Assembly: GCA_024449915.1 (NCBI GenBank)
Contig: JAMZAV010002035.1
Span: 107,005 to 171,004, forward strand
Direction: 5' to 3'
Length of the DNA stretch: 64,000 nt
Source: Sweltsa coloradensis
Lineage: Eukaryota > Arthropoda > Insecta > Plecoptera > Chloroperlidae
The notes beneath the pieces are model-generated. The model saw only the letters and a program-made list of their open reading frames with translations. It had not been told where the DNA came from and ran no database searches. Positions within the stretch are counted from its first letter, which is position 1, and the number at the start of each line of letters is the position of its first letter. Position numbers and translations under genes: made by a program. Positions 1-12,700 of the stretch are shown here, in pieces.

Positions 1-132
1 ACATCGGCTTTAACAACGTGATGTTGACGTTGCTACGTTGGCTAATGAACCCACCATCAGTTTGGCATGTTGTCACATGTGTTGTCGGGTACTCCCCAGA
101 TTATGACATGTTTTCACATTCACTTCACATAC

Positions 133-153
133 CACACACACACACACACACAC
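133..153. repeat. (CA)n microsatellite
   Basis: About ten CA units followed by a short A/T-rich stretch. The 496 bases before MRPL2 otherwise show no other gene or clear promoter motif. Confidence 0.9.
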
Positions 154-496
154 GCATTTACTTCAGTTGTCAGATACAATATAAAGAAAACAACAGGATA
201 GACGTAGGATAAATAAATAAAATAAACAATAAAATGGCAAGGTTGAATGAACACCTAAATCAGCGGTTTAATTAATAATACAAACGGTAAATATGCGGTT
301 TTGCTGCCACACTTCAGTGGCTACCACAGATATCAGATATGGATCAAACTTCAAACTACCTACATTTTTTAAATGACCCGCACAATAAAAATATCTATTT
401 GGCTGGTCAAAAAGGCGGTGAAATGTTCTTTTCGTTTTAACGTCCAGATGGCGGTGAGTTCAGCAAAGCAAAGGTGCAAAGCAACTAGTTTTAAAA

Positions 497-737
497 ATGG
501 CTACCCTTGCAAAGTTGTTTTGGAGAAATATCTCCATTTCAAACTGTGCCAATGGACCACAGTTATCACCTCACGTTGGTGGAGTTCGATTATTAGTTAA
601 AAGACACGTATCGAAAGATGTGGAAGTTCCTAAACCAGGTGGTGGGAGGGCCTTTCGTCGGATTGTACATTTTCCCAAAGATTACACAGTTCAACCACTG
701 CAAGTCACAAATCTCGCAGGACGAGATCCTGTTACAG
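497..737 (+). CDS. MRPL2: MRPL2 exon 1
   Basis: Begins with ATG at 497 and runs 80 codons plus one base to a CAG/GTAGGC donor. It encodes an N-terminal basic leader ([12 protein letters not shown]) as expected for mitochondrial import, then the pre-domain ending LAGRDPVTG, equivalent to the GGRDHTG stretch of vertebrate MRPL2. The frame is open with no disruption. Splice phase is 1, matching the GT start of exon 2 (completing a Gly codon). Confidence 0.9.
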
Positions 738-3700
738 GTAGGCTTATCTCCTCTATTCCCTGGGCTTTTGGTTAGGAAATTAAGGCAATACACTAACCAA
801 GGCCTAGCAATTAAACCTGACTAGAATCAACACGCAATACGCTCCAAGGCAAGGTCTAGTATCGTGGTGTAGGGATGTGACCTAACCTCAATCTCTGGAA
901 CTTATTCGGTTCGAGGGGTTTCATGTTGTAGTTGTTGTGGTAGGTTCTCCTGCTGCTGATCACTGATTGGTGGTAGGTTTTATCTCCTTCCTCAGCATAA
1001 TTTCCTTTCTTTGCCAAATTCTCTTCATTAGTAGGGCCTAGGCCTAGGCCTATCTTTTGTTAGGCCTAGGTATTCTGTTCCCTTCTAATTCTTTCTCTCC
1101 GCTCCGGAGCTCCCTCCCCTGGTGAAAAATCTTGGCAAGATCTTGGCAAGATTGTATTGTAAGATCTTGTATTTTTCTTGCCAAGATCTTGTATAATCTT
1201 GGCAAGATCTTGTATAATCTTGGCAAGATCTTGTATAATCTTGGCAAGATTGTGGTTGGTCTATTTATGCGGTACCGGTACGCCTACTTGATGCAATTTC
1301 GATACACACTTTGCCACCTTATTAGATGTTTATCCGTGGCTTGTTAATCTAGGCTAGGGCCTAGGGCAAACACAGGCCTACAGGGTTCCCACCTACCTGG
1401 AAAACCTGGAAAAGTCATGGAATTGAAAATATGGGTCAAAATGTCAGGGAATAGTCAGGGAATTGAGGAAAAAATTCAAAAACCTGGAAAAGTCAGGGAA
1501 AATGGGAATTTATTTAAATCTAGGCTTAGGCCTAGGCCTATTTGGTTTACTCAAAAAACATATATTTTCACCAAATTTGTGAAAATGTTTTCCCGACTCC
1601 AAAGTCAGAAATTTAAAAAAAAATCAATCATTTGTTTTCGTTGCTAAAATAACTGTTTGAGGAATCTAGTGGTTTGAAGGTGAAATCTAGCTAATATTTA
1701 GGAAAGCGTCCACAACACAATAACACAAAATCTACATTATTTTGGTTTTGCATTCAGCCCACAACTTTTTTCTAAAACGCACCAAACGCATTCTAAAAAC
1801 CTGATTTTCGAAATTTTCGTCTGCGGTGCTATTGTTGGGGGGAATCGCCCCCCAAACCCCACGTACTTGGTCCCTAAATAATACCCCCGGGATATTATAA
1901 AGCCCCTCCGGGATGAAAAACCTGAATTCAACACTGAGCCTATGTATGTGTGTATCTGTTAGGGGATCCCCCGTAGAAATTTTGCGGGCGGGCCCATGAA
2001 ACAAAGTTCTGCCCTGATGAAGTACGGGAAAATAAATTTTAGCGTTCCCGGCAAGCTATTTTGGGGCGTGTATCACACCTGGAATTAAGCAAAACTAGAC
2101 CTGGAAAACCTGGAAAAGTCAGGGAAATTGATTCTAAAAAAAAAGTGGGAACCCTGTCAAATCAAGGCCTAGGCTTATTCGGTTTACTCAAAAAAACATA
2201 GTTTCACCAAAATTATGAAAATGTTTTCCCGACTCCAAAGTCAGAATTTTTAAAAAAATCACTCATTTGTTTTCGTTGCTAAAATAACCGTTTTAGGAAT
2301 CTAGCGGTTTGAAGGTGAAATCTAGCGGATATTTAGGAAAGCGTCCACAACACAATACCTAACACAAAAACTACATTATTTTGGTATTGCATTCAACCCA
2401 CAACTTTTTTCTAAAACGCACCAAACACACTCTAAAAACGTGATTTTCAAAATTTTCACCTGGGTTTGAATCACGGTGGTCTGACTGAACTATTTTTCGT
2501 AGAAGCAAAATCAGCCATAATTGTCAAAAAATGTTTAATTTAATTAACAGACACTGGTAATGAGGGGCGGAGTCGTGGTGGGTTTACGGGGGCGTTGCCC
2601 CTCATTCCTAACATTTCATATATTTACATGAAGGATTCAATTCTGTATTTGGATTGGATTCTAAGGTGAACGTTTATGTCATGAATTGAACAAGGGATTT
2701 GATCCTTTTCAATAGGCCTACCAAACTAATGTGATCTAACTGTAGCATTGAAAACTTCTTCATCCCCGCATTCTTTTAATCCTGCCTTACCTGCTGTGCA
2801 CTCGATACAATACTCAAAACTGTAAACACGCTTTTTTTCGATCCAATCCCAACTTTTGGGGGATTGGATCCAACAGATGTGATCCTAGTTCAATTCAGTC
2901 TTCCATGTAGCTAGGCCTAGGTATGTTGGTGTTTTTTAATATAGCCTAGGCCGAAGTTGACAATAGCTCAACTTTCTTACACCGTAAAAGCAAGAATTAG
3001 TACCTCTGTGTTTACTAGGCCTATGACTTAAAACTAGCACATCTGTGAGAATGCCAATATAGGCCTAAGGCTTGTTTTTAAAAAAATTATTTAATGTCTC
3101 TCCGGCTTAAAAGGGGAAAAGTACAAAAAATAAAATAAAAATAAAATGTTTTTACCATTAGAAAGATGCCTACCTAATGCATGTAATTTTATGAAACAAT
3201 AAATAGTTTTTTATTTTGTAAAATAACTATTAGTCTGTATTTGCCATTGAAATTATTGAGCGAGCGTCTCCACTTGACTCTTATGGCTCGAATGTCTTTT
3301 TTTTTTTTTTTTTTGTTACTGCTTTGGTACAGGTCGCACCGTTTCTCTGATCGACCTGAAATTTTGCACACATGTACATACCACCTATGCGGGTTGCTGT
3401 ATAGTTTTTGGACAAAATCCGATCGTTGGTTATAAAAAATTAAAAATTAAATAAAAAAATTAAAAATGTTCCAATTGTTATGAAAATTTTCCAGGATCAA
3501 TAAGTACCAAGTAGGCCTACACCATTCTCCTATTTTACAAATTTTCAGCTAAATCGGTCAAGACCTTAAGTAGTGTAGATAGAAATTACATTTGAACAAA
3601 AGTAACGTTACCATGGCAACAAAAAGTCGCACGAGAATTCTGGTCACTATGCACTGCCACCTAGAAGTAGGCTAATCAAAATACTATCGAGTAAGCAGTG

Positions 3701-6700
3701 TATTATTTATTATCAAAGAGTTAAAATATTTTTCCCAAAGAAATGATGTCAAGGTTCTCTAGATGGCGGTGGATTTTATCCATTCTCTCCTATTTTACAA
3801 ATTTTCAGCTAAATCGGTCAAGACCTTAAAGACTTATTGGTAGGCCTATGTAACATTATGGGAATGTCGTACCGTACTCGGGTCGTGTTGCACGTACCGG
3901 TGCTCGCTCAACAACGCGATGGGACTTTAGCGTTTTCCTAGTAGCTTTTGTTGGTGCAAGTGAAAGTTGATATTTTTGAAAAAGTTGGCAGCCTGGTGTT
4001 CTGAAGAATCAGCTGGTACCTCCATTTTAAGCAGTTCATAAGTTAATGTTATGTGTGAAGAATCTAAACTGTGAATTTCAAGTCTTTATGTAATTAGGGG
4101 TAATGTGGGTAATTGGAAACAGGGCGTAATTGGAAACGCCCTTTATAACTTCCGAATGTGAAGTTCAAATTTAAAAAAAATTGTTAGCATGGTCCAGACC
4201 TTTATGGAAAATGTGCAAGTAGTTAGGGGCCTACAGCTTCTTCTATTACCTAGATAATAATATGCATGTCATACACATTGCAACCAACATCGACACAAAA
4301 AACTTGTTTCAATTTGAAACACTGCTCAAAATTTCCCCCTGTTATGGTCCTTATTTTGTTTTTAAGAATTTGTTCTTGGATGGAAATTAATAAAGACACA
4401 TTAGTCAACAATATGGTAGGGGAACATGCTGTACCTTGGGCCACTTTTTACATTTATATTTTTTCTGTAGAAAGGAGATGATGAATCTGGTTAATTTTTT
4501 TTGTATTTGCTAGAACATGCCTTGTACAAACTTTGTTGATTTTATTGTATAATACACTTTACAATTATTACTATAAATTAACTGTTTTAATAATTAGTGC
4601 AAAGTGGTCCAAGGTACAGCATAGGGATGTACCTTGGACCATATGATTTGTACCTTGGACCATGTACATAAATTCCATAGGAAATTGTAGGATAGGCCTA
4701 TACTTAATGTTTTCTTTCTTGTTACTTCATATTTAAGAGTGGGAGTGTAAAGTTATATTGTTCAATTGAATAAAAATATTATTTAGGCCAACCATTTTGA
4801 TTATTATGGTTCCTAAAACAGAATGTGCCAATTAATGCACTAATAACTTAGTACAGCTGCAAGTTGCTCAAGCAATTGTCAAAAATTAAACACAGAACTC
4901 TGTCATTTTTAAAGTGAACTGATGGATCACTTAAAAGTTTGAAAAACATGTTTTCGGAGACGAAATCGACATCTTCTTGCATTGGCCATCGGAACCGATA
5001 CTCCGCAATGTGACGAACAAAAGTAACTTTGTATGAATCATCCTTGTTTCTGTTTATGATTTGACCGACACAACACTTCGGCTCGTTACTGTTCTTTACT
5101 GGGTACTGGACCACAACCCAATTCCCTGCTTTGAAAGGAGCATCAACCGGATCTATAATCGAGTCCTTCATCGTACTACTTGCACATGCGGAGGATAGTG
5201 GAGTAGACCTAGGCCTATCTTCATCATAGTCGGACAATTGTTCGTCTTCGGTGATTGCTTTTTTAAATTTCTTAGGCTTGGGCTTAATCAACGCCTTACA
5301 GATGCCGGACTTCTTACTTTTATTGCTCTTGAGCCGTAGTTTCTCTTCGATTGCATTTTTCTCCGGGGTGTCAGTTAAAATCGTTGATTTACCCCTTTTC
5401 CTCCCAGCTGATTTAGCCTTTCTTGGTGCTGCTTTGGCAAATGGTCGAATGTCCTGGGGCGAAAGAGTTTTTGTGTTTGGGACTGGGTCTGTAGACATAG
5501 ATCCACTGGAAGTTTTGGTTCCAACATTGATCATGGATGTGTTTGTTTCATCCGTTTGTTCAGCATCTGGACAAGGCCTATCGGTTACGTACGAACCCAA
5601 AAAGTCGTCATCATTAAATATATTTGGATTAAATGGTACAATACCTGAAACTTCGAAGCCTTTTTGGATGTTACTCGTGGTAAAGCTTAATGGGAATGCT
5701 GCACCAACCAACTCCGCAACTTCGTATATTGAAATTGGTTTACCAGGCTTTTTATGCATCAAGGTTTTACATTCTTTGTTGTAGTGTGTTTTAAAAGGCC
5801 CAAAGACTGTCCTGTCTAAAGGTTGGAACTTGTGGCTAGTGTGCGGTGGAAAAGTAAGCAAAGTAATGCCAACGTCTTTAGCTCTACATATTACTTTAAG
5901 GGCAGTGTGGCTATCATGATTGTCCATTAAAAGTAGAATTGGATCCTCCAGGGATGGCTTGGTATGAGCAATAAAATGCTCCAACCATTGGGCAAATAAA
6001 TCTTCATTTGACCAACCAGATTGGTTTGCAGCTCCTAGGGTACCAAGAGGTGCTCCCTTAATCATGTATGGTTTGAAGTTCACCCTTGGAAATATCATAA
6101 ATGGAGGAATGTGGTTTCCAGTAGCACATATTGCACCAATCATAGTGGTATTTACCCCCCGTTCACCAGAAGTCATACTGCCTACCTGTTTTACCCCCTT
6201 TTCTGAAATTATTTTGGGGGGGACATGCACTGTTGAAATGCCTGTCTCATCAACATTCCATACTCGGTGTGGGGGAAACTTGTGTTTGGAAAGTACCCTC
6301 TCATAATTGCCAAAGAATGTTTGTACATTGGCTTTGTTGAAGCTAGTTAAGCGGGATAAACTAGTTGCCTCAGGTTTTCGTAGTGACAGATCCTTCTTAT
6401 ATGTAGCCATAAAAAAACGAAACCACTGGACTCCAGCCTCTTGGTTTTCGTCCCAGGATGGTGGGTATGTTTTCATGTTGGCCTTGGCATATTGGAATGC
6501 CAGTTTTCTAACTTCGTGTATGGTCAACCCATAGTGTAGTGCAGCAGCTGTTTTTAAGTATTCAACAAGTACAAGTTCCTCAGCCACCTCAAATACTTTC
6601 TTAACAGCATTGTTTGCCTTGTATTCAAACATATCTGCATCAGATGCTTTGAAAGAAGTCAGATGGCGAAGAAGAGTGGTACGAGGAACATTGTAAGCTA

Positions 6701-9700
6701 ATGCAGCCTGTCGAACGGACACATTTTCAGAAATTACTTTATTTGCAGCTGCTTCTATATCAGTAGCCCTAGTGGGTATTTTCACCCTCACCTTGCCCTC
6801 CTTACTTCGTGGCATTATCTAAAGAAACAAAACATACCATGGTAAAGAAAATGCCAAGTTAAATGTACCTTGGACATGGTCCAAGGTACATTACTATAAG
6901 GTGACCCAAGGTACAACCAAGCACATGGCTTTTTGATTTCCCTCCAATTTAGTTTGAGGTTAAGTTGCCTGTTTTATGTATTTGGTATAATTATACATCA
7001 AAACATGGTTCTCAGACTTAAAAAAGTGTTTTAGCAATAAATTATCATTGAAGGCTTTCAAAAACAAAATAGTAACATGCAAAATACTTACTTTGAATGG
7101 TTGAAAACACAATTTCTTTTTTTATGATGCTAGGTTTTCTACCACCATCCCAGCTGGACATAGTCTGACACCTAGTGGTATAATTGACAACTACAAATTT
7201 TAGTTATTTTTTTTACCACAAGATAGCAGAGATATCTTGAATGGTCCAAGGTACGACTATGTCCAAGGTACAGCATGTTCCCCTACTGTACAGGTGAAAT
7301 TTAGATAATTATCATAGTTTCTCCTGATAAGCAATGTTTCCAATTACCCTATTATCTCATACTTGGGGGTAATTGGAAACATGAATTAGGTGTAATTGGA
7401 AACATACAGGGAAATTGGAAACAAAGCCAAAAGATCCATGTTAAGCTATGGACAAATTTCAACGGTAAATGGAAACACATTTAGATGTTTGGTTTAAAAG
7501 TAAGGTAAGTTGGCAACAGTGTCTGACTACACAGCCTTCTTACCTATTTAGGCTTCAGATTATCATGTTTTGGAAGGAAAGATACCCTCGAAGAGATGAC
7601 CATGAATCGGTATTGATAAATAATATATTTGCTGGTCCAATAAAGATAAACTTGGCACTGTGGACTTTGTCTTGGACCCACACCAAGATGCCATTGAAAA
7701 TATGTGCATTTTAATATTATTTTTTTTCAAAATCACAGGAAATCCAAAAAACCGCAGCTAATGTTTCCATTTGCCCAATCGATGCATGTTTTGTTTTTGT
7801 AGGTAATTTACCAATCTGTTGATGTACCCTAGTTTTTGTAAATTTAATTTTAAGTGATGATTGTATTAATATTTAAATACAAAATACAATTTTTTTATAC
7901 AACAGCCTTATTTTCATGCTTGTGATGCTTTTGAGATTTTCCGTACAATTCTGCGTTGCGACGGAAGTTTTTCTTTAAATGTACACAGAATCTACAGTTT
8001 GTATCATAATGTATTAATTTTTTTTGTGTTAGAATCACAGCTAAAATGCTTTGTTTCCAATTACTCTACTTTAGTTTCCTTATGGGTCTACGAGTTGTAG
8101 GCCTACCATGGCTGTTTCCATTTACCCCAATATCCGGGGTAATTGGAAACAAATTTCGAGTTTTTAAAAAAAGCAATAAAATACCATACAATATTCTTCC
8201 ATGAAATTCTTGTTGGTGTCATGATTTAGTTTACATCCCAAAGCACAATTTTGCTCCTTAAATTTTTTTCTCTCCTATCAATACCCTAGAGTACAAATAA
8301 GGTCAAAGTTTAAAAACACTAAAAGTGTTTCCAATTACCCACATTACCCCTATATCACAGCATTTATTAATTAATAATGTAATCATGTTTGTGATACATA
8401 ACAACCATGACAATAAAGGCAAATAAGTTGTTTTTTAGTGAATAATAGTTCTTATATGTTGCTACAAGTTGGTGATGTTGACAATGTACTTGTAGACTAA
8501 CCATTAACATTTTTGAGCGAGCGTCTCCACTTGACTCTTATGGCTCGAATGTCTTGTTTTTTTTTTTCTGTTACTGCTTCGGTACAGGTCGCACCGTTTC
8601 TCTGATCGACCTGAAATTTTGCACACATGTACAGCCAGGGTCATATATAAATCAAGAGGTCTGAAAGATACCTCTTTCACCGACATCTCGTGGTCAACTC
8701 TTAGTGCCATTATTTATATCGCCCTGTGAACTGCATTATCGACGTAAATAAGAAACATGGCTGCTAAAATGTCAAAGGAAAATTCTCTATTCACCAGAGA
8801 AACTATCAAGCCTAGAAGAAATATAATATGGAACGTAAAGAGAGCATTATGTATCGATACTTTGGCCTAGGCATAGCATTAAGACTATTCCTTAGTTCTT
8901 ATATTTACCTTAGTTTCTAATTAATTTCGAATAATTCTATCTTGGCTGTCAAGTCTAATTTGCAAACCACCAAAGTTTGTTTATGCTTTTGTTTTGATAA
9001 AATTTTATTTCACTTCTGACTGCCTTCTAGATATTGACTATTTTGTTGACCAAGAGTCTTTCAAACCTTCCTAAATAATATTAATGACATCAAATAGTCT
9101 AGGGGGCTTCCGTCGATCGATAATGCAGTTCACATGGCGATATAAGTAATGACACCAAGAGTTGACCACGAGATGTCGGTGAAAGAGGTATCTTTCAGAC
9201 CTCTTGATTTATATATGACCCTGGCTGTACATACCACCTATGCGGGTTGCTGTATAGTTTTTTGAACAAAATCCGATCGTTGGTTATAAAAAATAAAAAA
9301 AAAATAAAAAAAAAAAAAAATGTTCCGATCACTATGAAATTTTGCAGGGTCAATAAGTACAACATTCTCTCCTATTTTACAAATTTTCAGCTAAATCAGT
9401 CAAGACCTTAAAGACCCTTTGGTAATCATAATTCGAAAAATGATGTTGTTAAAAAATCAAGGAGGCAGTGAAGATTCACCATTGAAAGTTTTTGTCTTCA
9501 AGTATTTTGAAGGTATGCCTATGTTGGTATGTAACATTTTGGGAATATCGTACTCGGGTCGTGTTGCACATACCGGTGCTCGCTCAACAACGCGACGGGA
9601 CTTTAGCGTTTTCCTAGTTTAAGAATGTTGTACTTGTTGACCCTGCAAAATTTCATAAAGATCTGAACATTTTCATTTTTTATTTTTATTTTTTTATAAC

Positions 9701-12700
9701 CAACGATCGCATTTTGTTCAAAAACTATACAGCAACCCGCATAGGTGGTATGTAGGCCTACATGTGTTCAAAATTTCAGGTCGATCAGAGAAACGGTGCG
9801 ACCTGTACCGAAGCATAAACAGAAAAAAAAAAGACATTCGAGCCATAAGAGTCAAGTGGAGACGCTCGCTCAATGAAAAATAATAAAATTTGTTTTACTA
9901 CTAGGAAAACGCTAAAGTCCCGTCGCGTTGTTGAGCGAGCACCGGTACGTGCAACACGACCCGAGTACGACATTCCCATAATGTTAAAGTCTTGTTACAC
10001 TATCAACATGTTGACGCAACATGTTGACTCAACTTGTTGACCAGATGTAGATAGCATTGAAATGTGATGCTGCTGTCACACACTGAAATATGTTGACTCA
10101 ACATTGACGACCACGGCAATATGTTGACAAGAAGTTGAACAAGTTCAACTTTGAGAAATGTTGACCAGATGTTGACGACGTTCAACCAATGGCTGACCGA
10201 TATTTTGTCACGTGATCATTTCGTTTAGTTGATCCATGGTGTGGGCTATTATAAAGCAAATTTTGTGGGAAGAAAGACTTATTTATGCGAGTAATTTACA
10301 CTGAAAAGTTATAAAAATCGTACCCGTTTCAGACTTTCAGATAAGACACAAACAATAATGATGGGGTGAGTAAAAAATGGTAAAAAAGTTACGAGACTCG
10401 AACCGGGGACCCTTTGCGTGGTAGCCGAGCGCTCTCACCGTTGAGCCAGCAGCGTACTGGAATCCTGCGCCGCTTAGAGTGGTACTCATTAGCCCATCAG
10501 ATACACACGCAGACTCGAGATGGACATAAAAGCTTCGGGATGGCAATTACGACACTTTCAGCTCATTTATATCGATCTGCCAATACTTTTTTAATGTTAT
10601 CCACAGCTATATACGGCATATGTACGTAATTACTATCTATTTTGGTATGAACCAGTTTCAAAGTGGCAGTTCTCTCGACGGAATGTTCCAAATGTCCGTC
10701 AACATGTTGATGGAGGTGACACACACCGAGGGTAGTCTTGTCAACAAGTTGAGCCAACAAGTTGCGGCAACAAGTTGATAGTGTAACAAGACTTTTACAC
10801 AAAAGGTCTTGACCAATTTAGCTGAAAATTTGTAAAATAGGAAAGAATGGATAAAATCCACCGCCATCTAGAGGACCTTGACATCATTTCTTTGGGAAAA
10901 ATATTTTAATTACTTCTAGGTGGCAGTGCATAGTGACCAGAATTCTCGTGCGACTTTTCGTTGCCATGGTAACGTTACTTTTGTTAAAATGTAATTTCTA
11001 TCTACACTACTTATCGGATCAAAATAAAATTAACATATTCGTGACCGGACGGACATTCTAAATGATTTGGCTACCTCAGATTTTGTCGCCGCTTAGCATA
11101 AAAAAAAAACTTTTGATTAACTTTAATGCAACTTTATAACTTTTTGAACGATTTTGCCACAAAACTAATGGCATTCAATCGGGAACGAAGCTTGCGGATG
11201 GTCAAAATTTCAACTCGATCCGAGCCTCCGTTCGACCGCTATCATGAGCCAAAAAAGCTGTGTGACTTTCCGTTGCCATGGTAACGGTACTTTGTTATAA
11301 TGTAATTTCCATCTACACTACTTATCGGATCAAAATAAAATTAACATATTCGTGACCGGATGGACATTCTAAATGATTTGGTCACCTCAGATTTTGTCGC
11401 CGTTTAGTTTGAAAAAAAAAACTTTCAATTAACTTTAATGTAACTTTTTAACTTTTTGAACGATTTTGCCACAAAACTATACAGCAACCCGCATAAGTGG
11501 TATGTACATGTGTGCAAAATTTCAGGTCGATCAGAGAAACGGTGCGACCTGTACCGAAGCAGTAACAGAAAAAAAAAAAAAACAGACATTCGAGCCATAA
11601 GAGTCAAGTGGAGACGCTCGCTCAAAAATACTAGGAAAACGCTCAGTTGGACGCGTTGTTGAGCGAGCACCGGTACGTGCAACATGACCCGAGTACGACA
11701 TTCCCATAAGGCCCACCACACAGTGTAGGCCTAACTGGATATTGACATTGTACACTATATACTATTCCAACATCTTTGCATTGTACTAATTCACGTCATG
11801 TTTTTGAGCGAGCGAAGCGAGCGTCTCCACTTGACTCTTATGGCTCGAATGTCTTTTTTTTTTTTTTTTTTTTCTGTTACTGCTGCGATACAGGGCTGAC
11901 CGTTTCTCTGATGGACCGGAAATTTTGCACACATGGACATACCACCTAGGCGGGTTGCTGTATAGTTTTGTGGAAAAATCGTTCAAAAAGTTAAAAAGTT
12001 ACATTAAAGTTAATCGAAAGTTTTTTTTTCAAACTAAACGGCGACAAAATCTGAGGTGGCCAAATCATTTAGAATGTCCGTCCGATCACGAATATGTTAT
12101 TTTTATTTTGATCCGATAAGTAGTGTAGATGGAAATTACATTATAACAAAGTCCCGTTACCAAGGCAACGGAAAGTCGCACAGCTTTTTTGGCTCATGAT
12201 AGCGGTCGAACGGAGGCTCGGATCGAGTTGAAATTTTGACCATCCGCAAGTTTCGTTCCCGATTGAATGCCATTAGTTTTGTGGCAAAATCGTTCAAAAA
12301 GTTATAAAGTTACATTAAAGTTAATCTAAAGTTTTTTTTAAAACTAAACGGCGACAAAATCTGAGGTAGCCAAATCATTTAGAATGTCCGTCCGGTCACG
12401 AATATGTTAATTTTATTTTGATCCGATAAGAAGTGTAGATAGAAATTACATTTTAACAAAAGTAACGTTACCATGGCAACGAAAAGTCGCACAAGAATTC
12501 TGGTCACTATGTACTGCCACCTAGAAGTAATAAAGAGTTAAAATAGTTTATCCAAAGAAATAATGTCAAGGTCCTCTAGATGGCGGTGGATTTTTTCCAT
12601 TCTCTCCTATTTTACAAATTTTCAGCTAAATTGGTCAAGACCTTAAAGACTTATTGGTATGTAACATTATGGGAATGTCGTACTCGGGTCGTGTTGCACG

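Larger units (their letters stand above)
4097..8350. mobile_element. pogo-like non-autonomous DNA transposon (outer)
   Basis: Terminal repeats GGGGTAATGTGGGTAATTGG at 4097 and its inverse ending at 8350, flanked on both sides by TA. Subterminal GTAATTGGAAAC motifs repeat near 4120, 7370, 7395, 8050 and 8140. Without the inner insertion the element is about 1.4 kb and has no transposase, so it would depend on another element. The TA target and end type fit the Tc1/mariner-pogo superfamily. Confidence 0.8.
9901..11625 (-). mobile_element. Helentron-like family A copy 4, interrupted
   Basis: On the minus strand it runs from TTGAGCGAGCG (11625) to CCTAG (9901). It contains an inserted MITE near 9986-10796. 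The part 10815-11500 holds conserved blocks (ATGGTAACGTTACTTTTG, TTTTGTCGCCG, TTTTTGAACGATTTTGCC), partly duplicated within the copy. Confidence 0.55.

Noticed and set aside
5251..5784. 177-codon open frame on the plus strand
   Set aside because: It is the antisense shadow of the transposase gene and has no similarity of its own.
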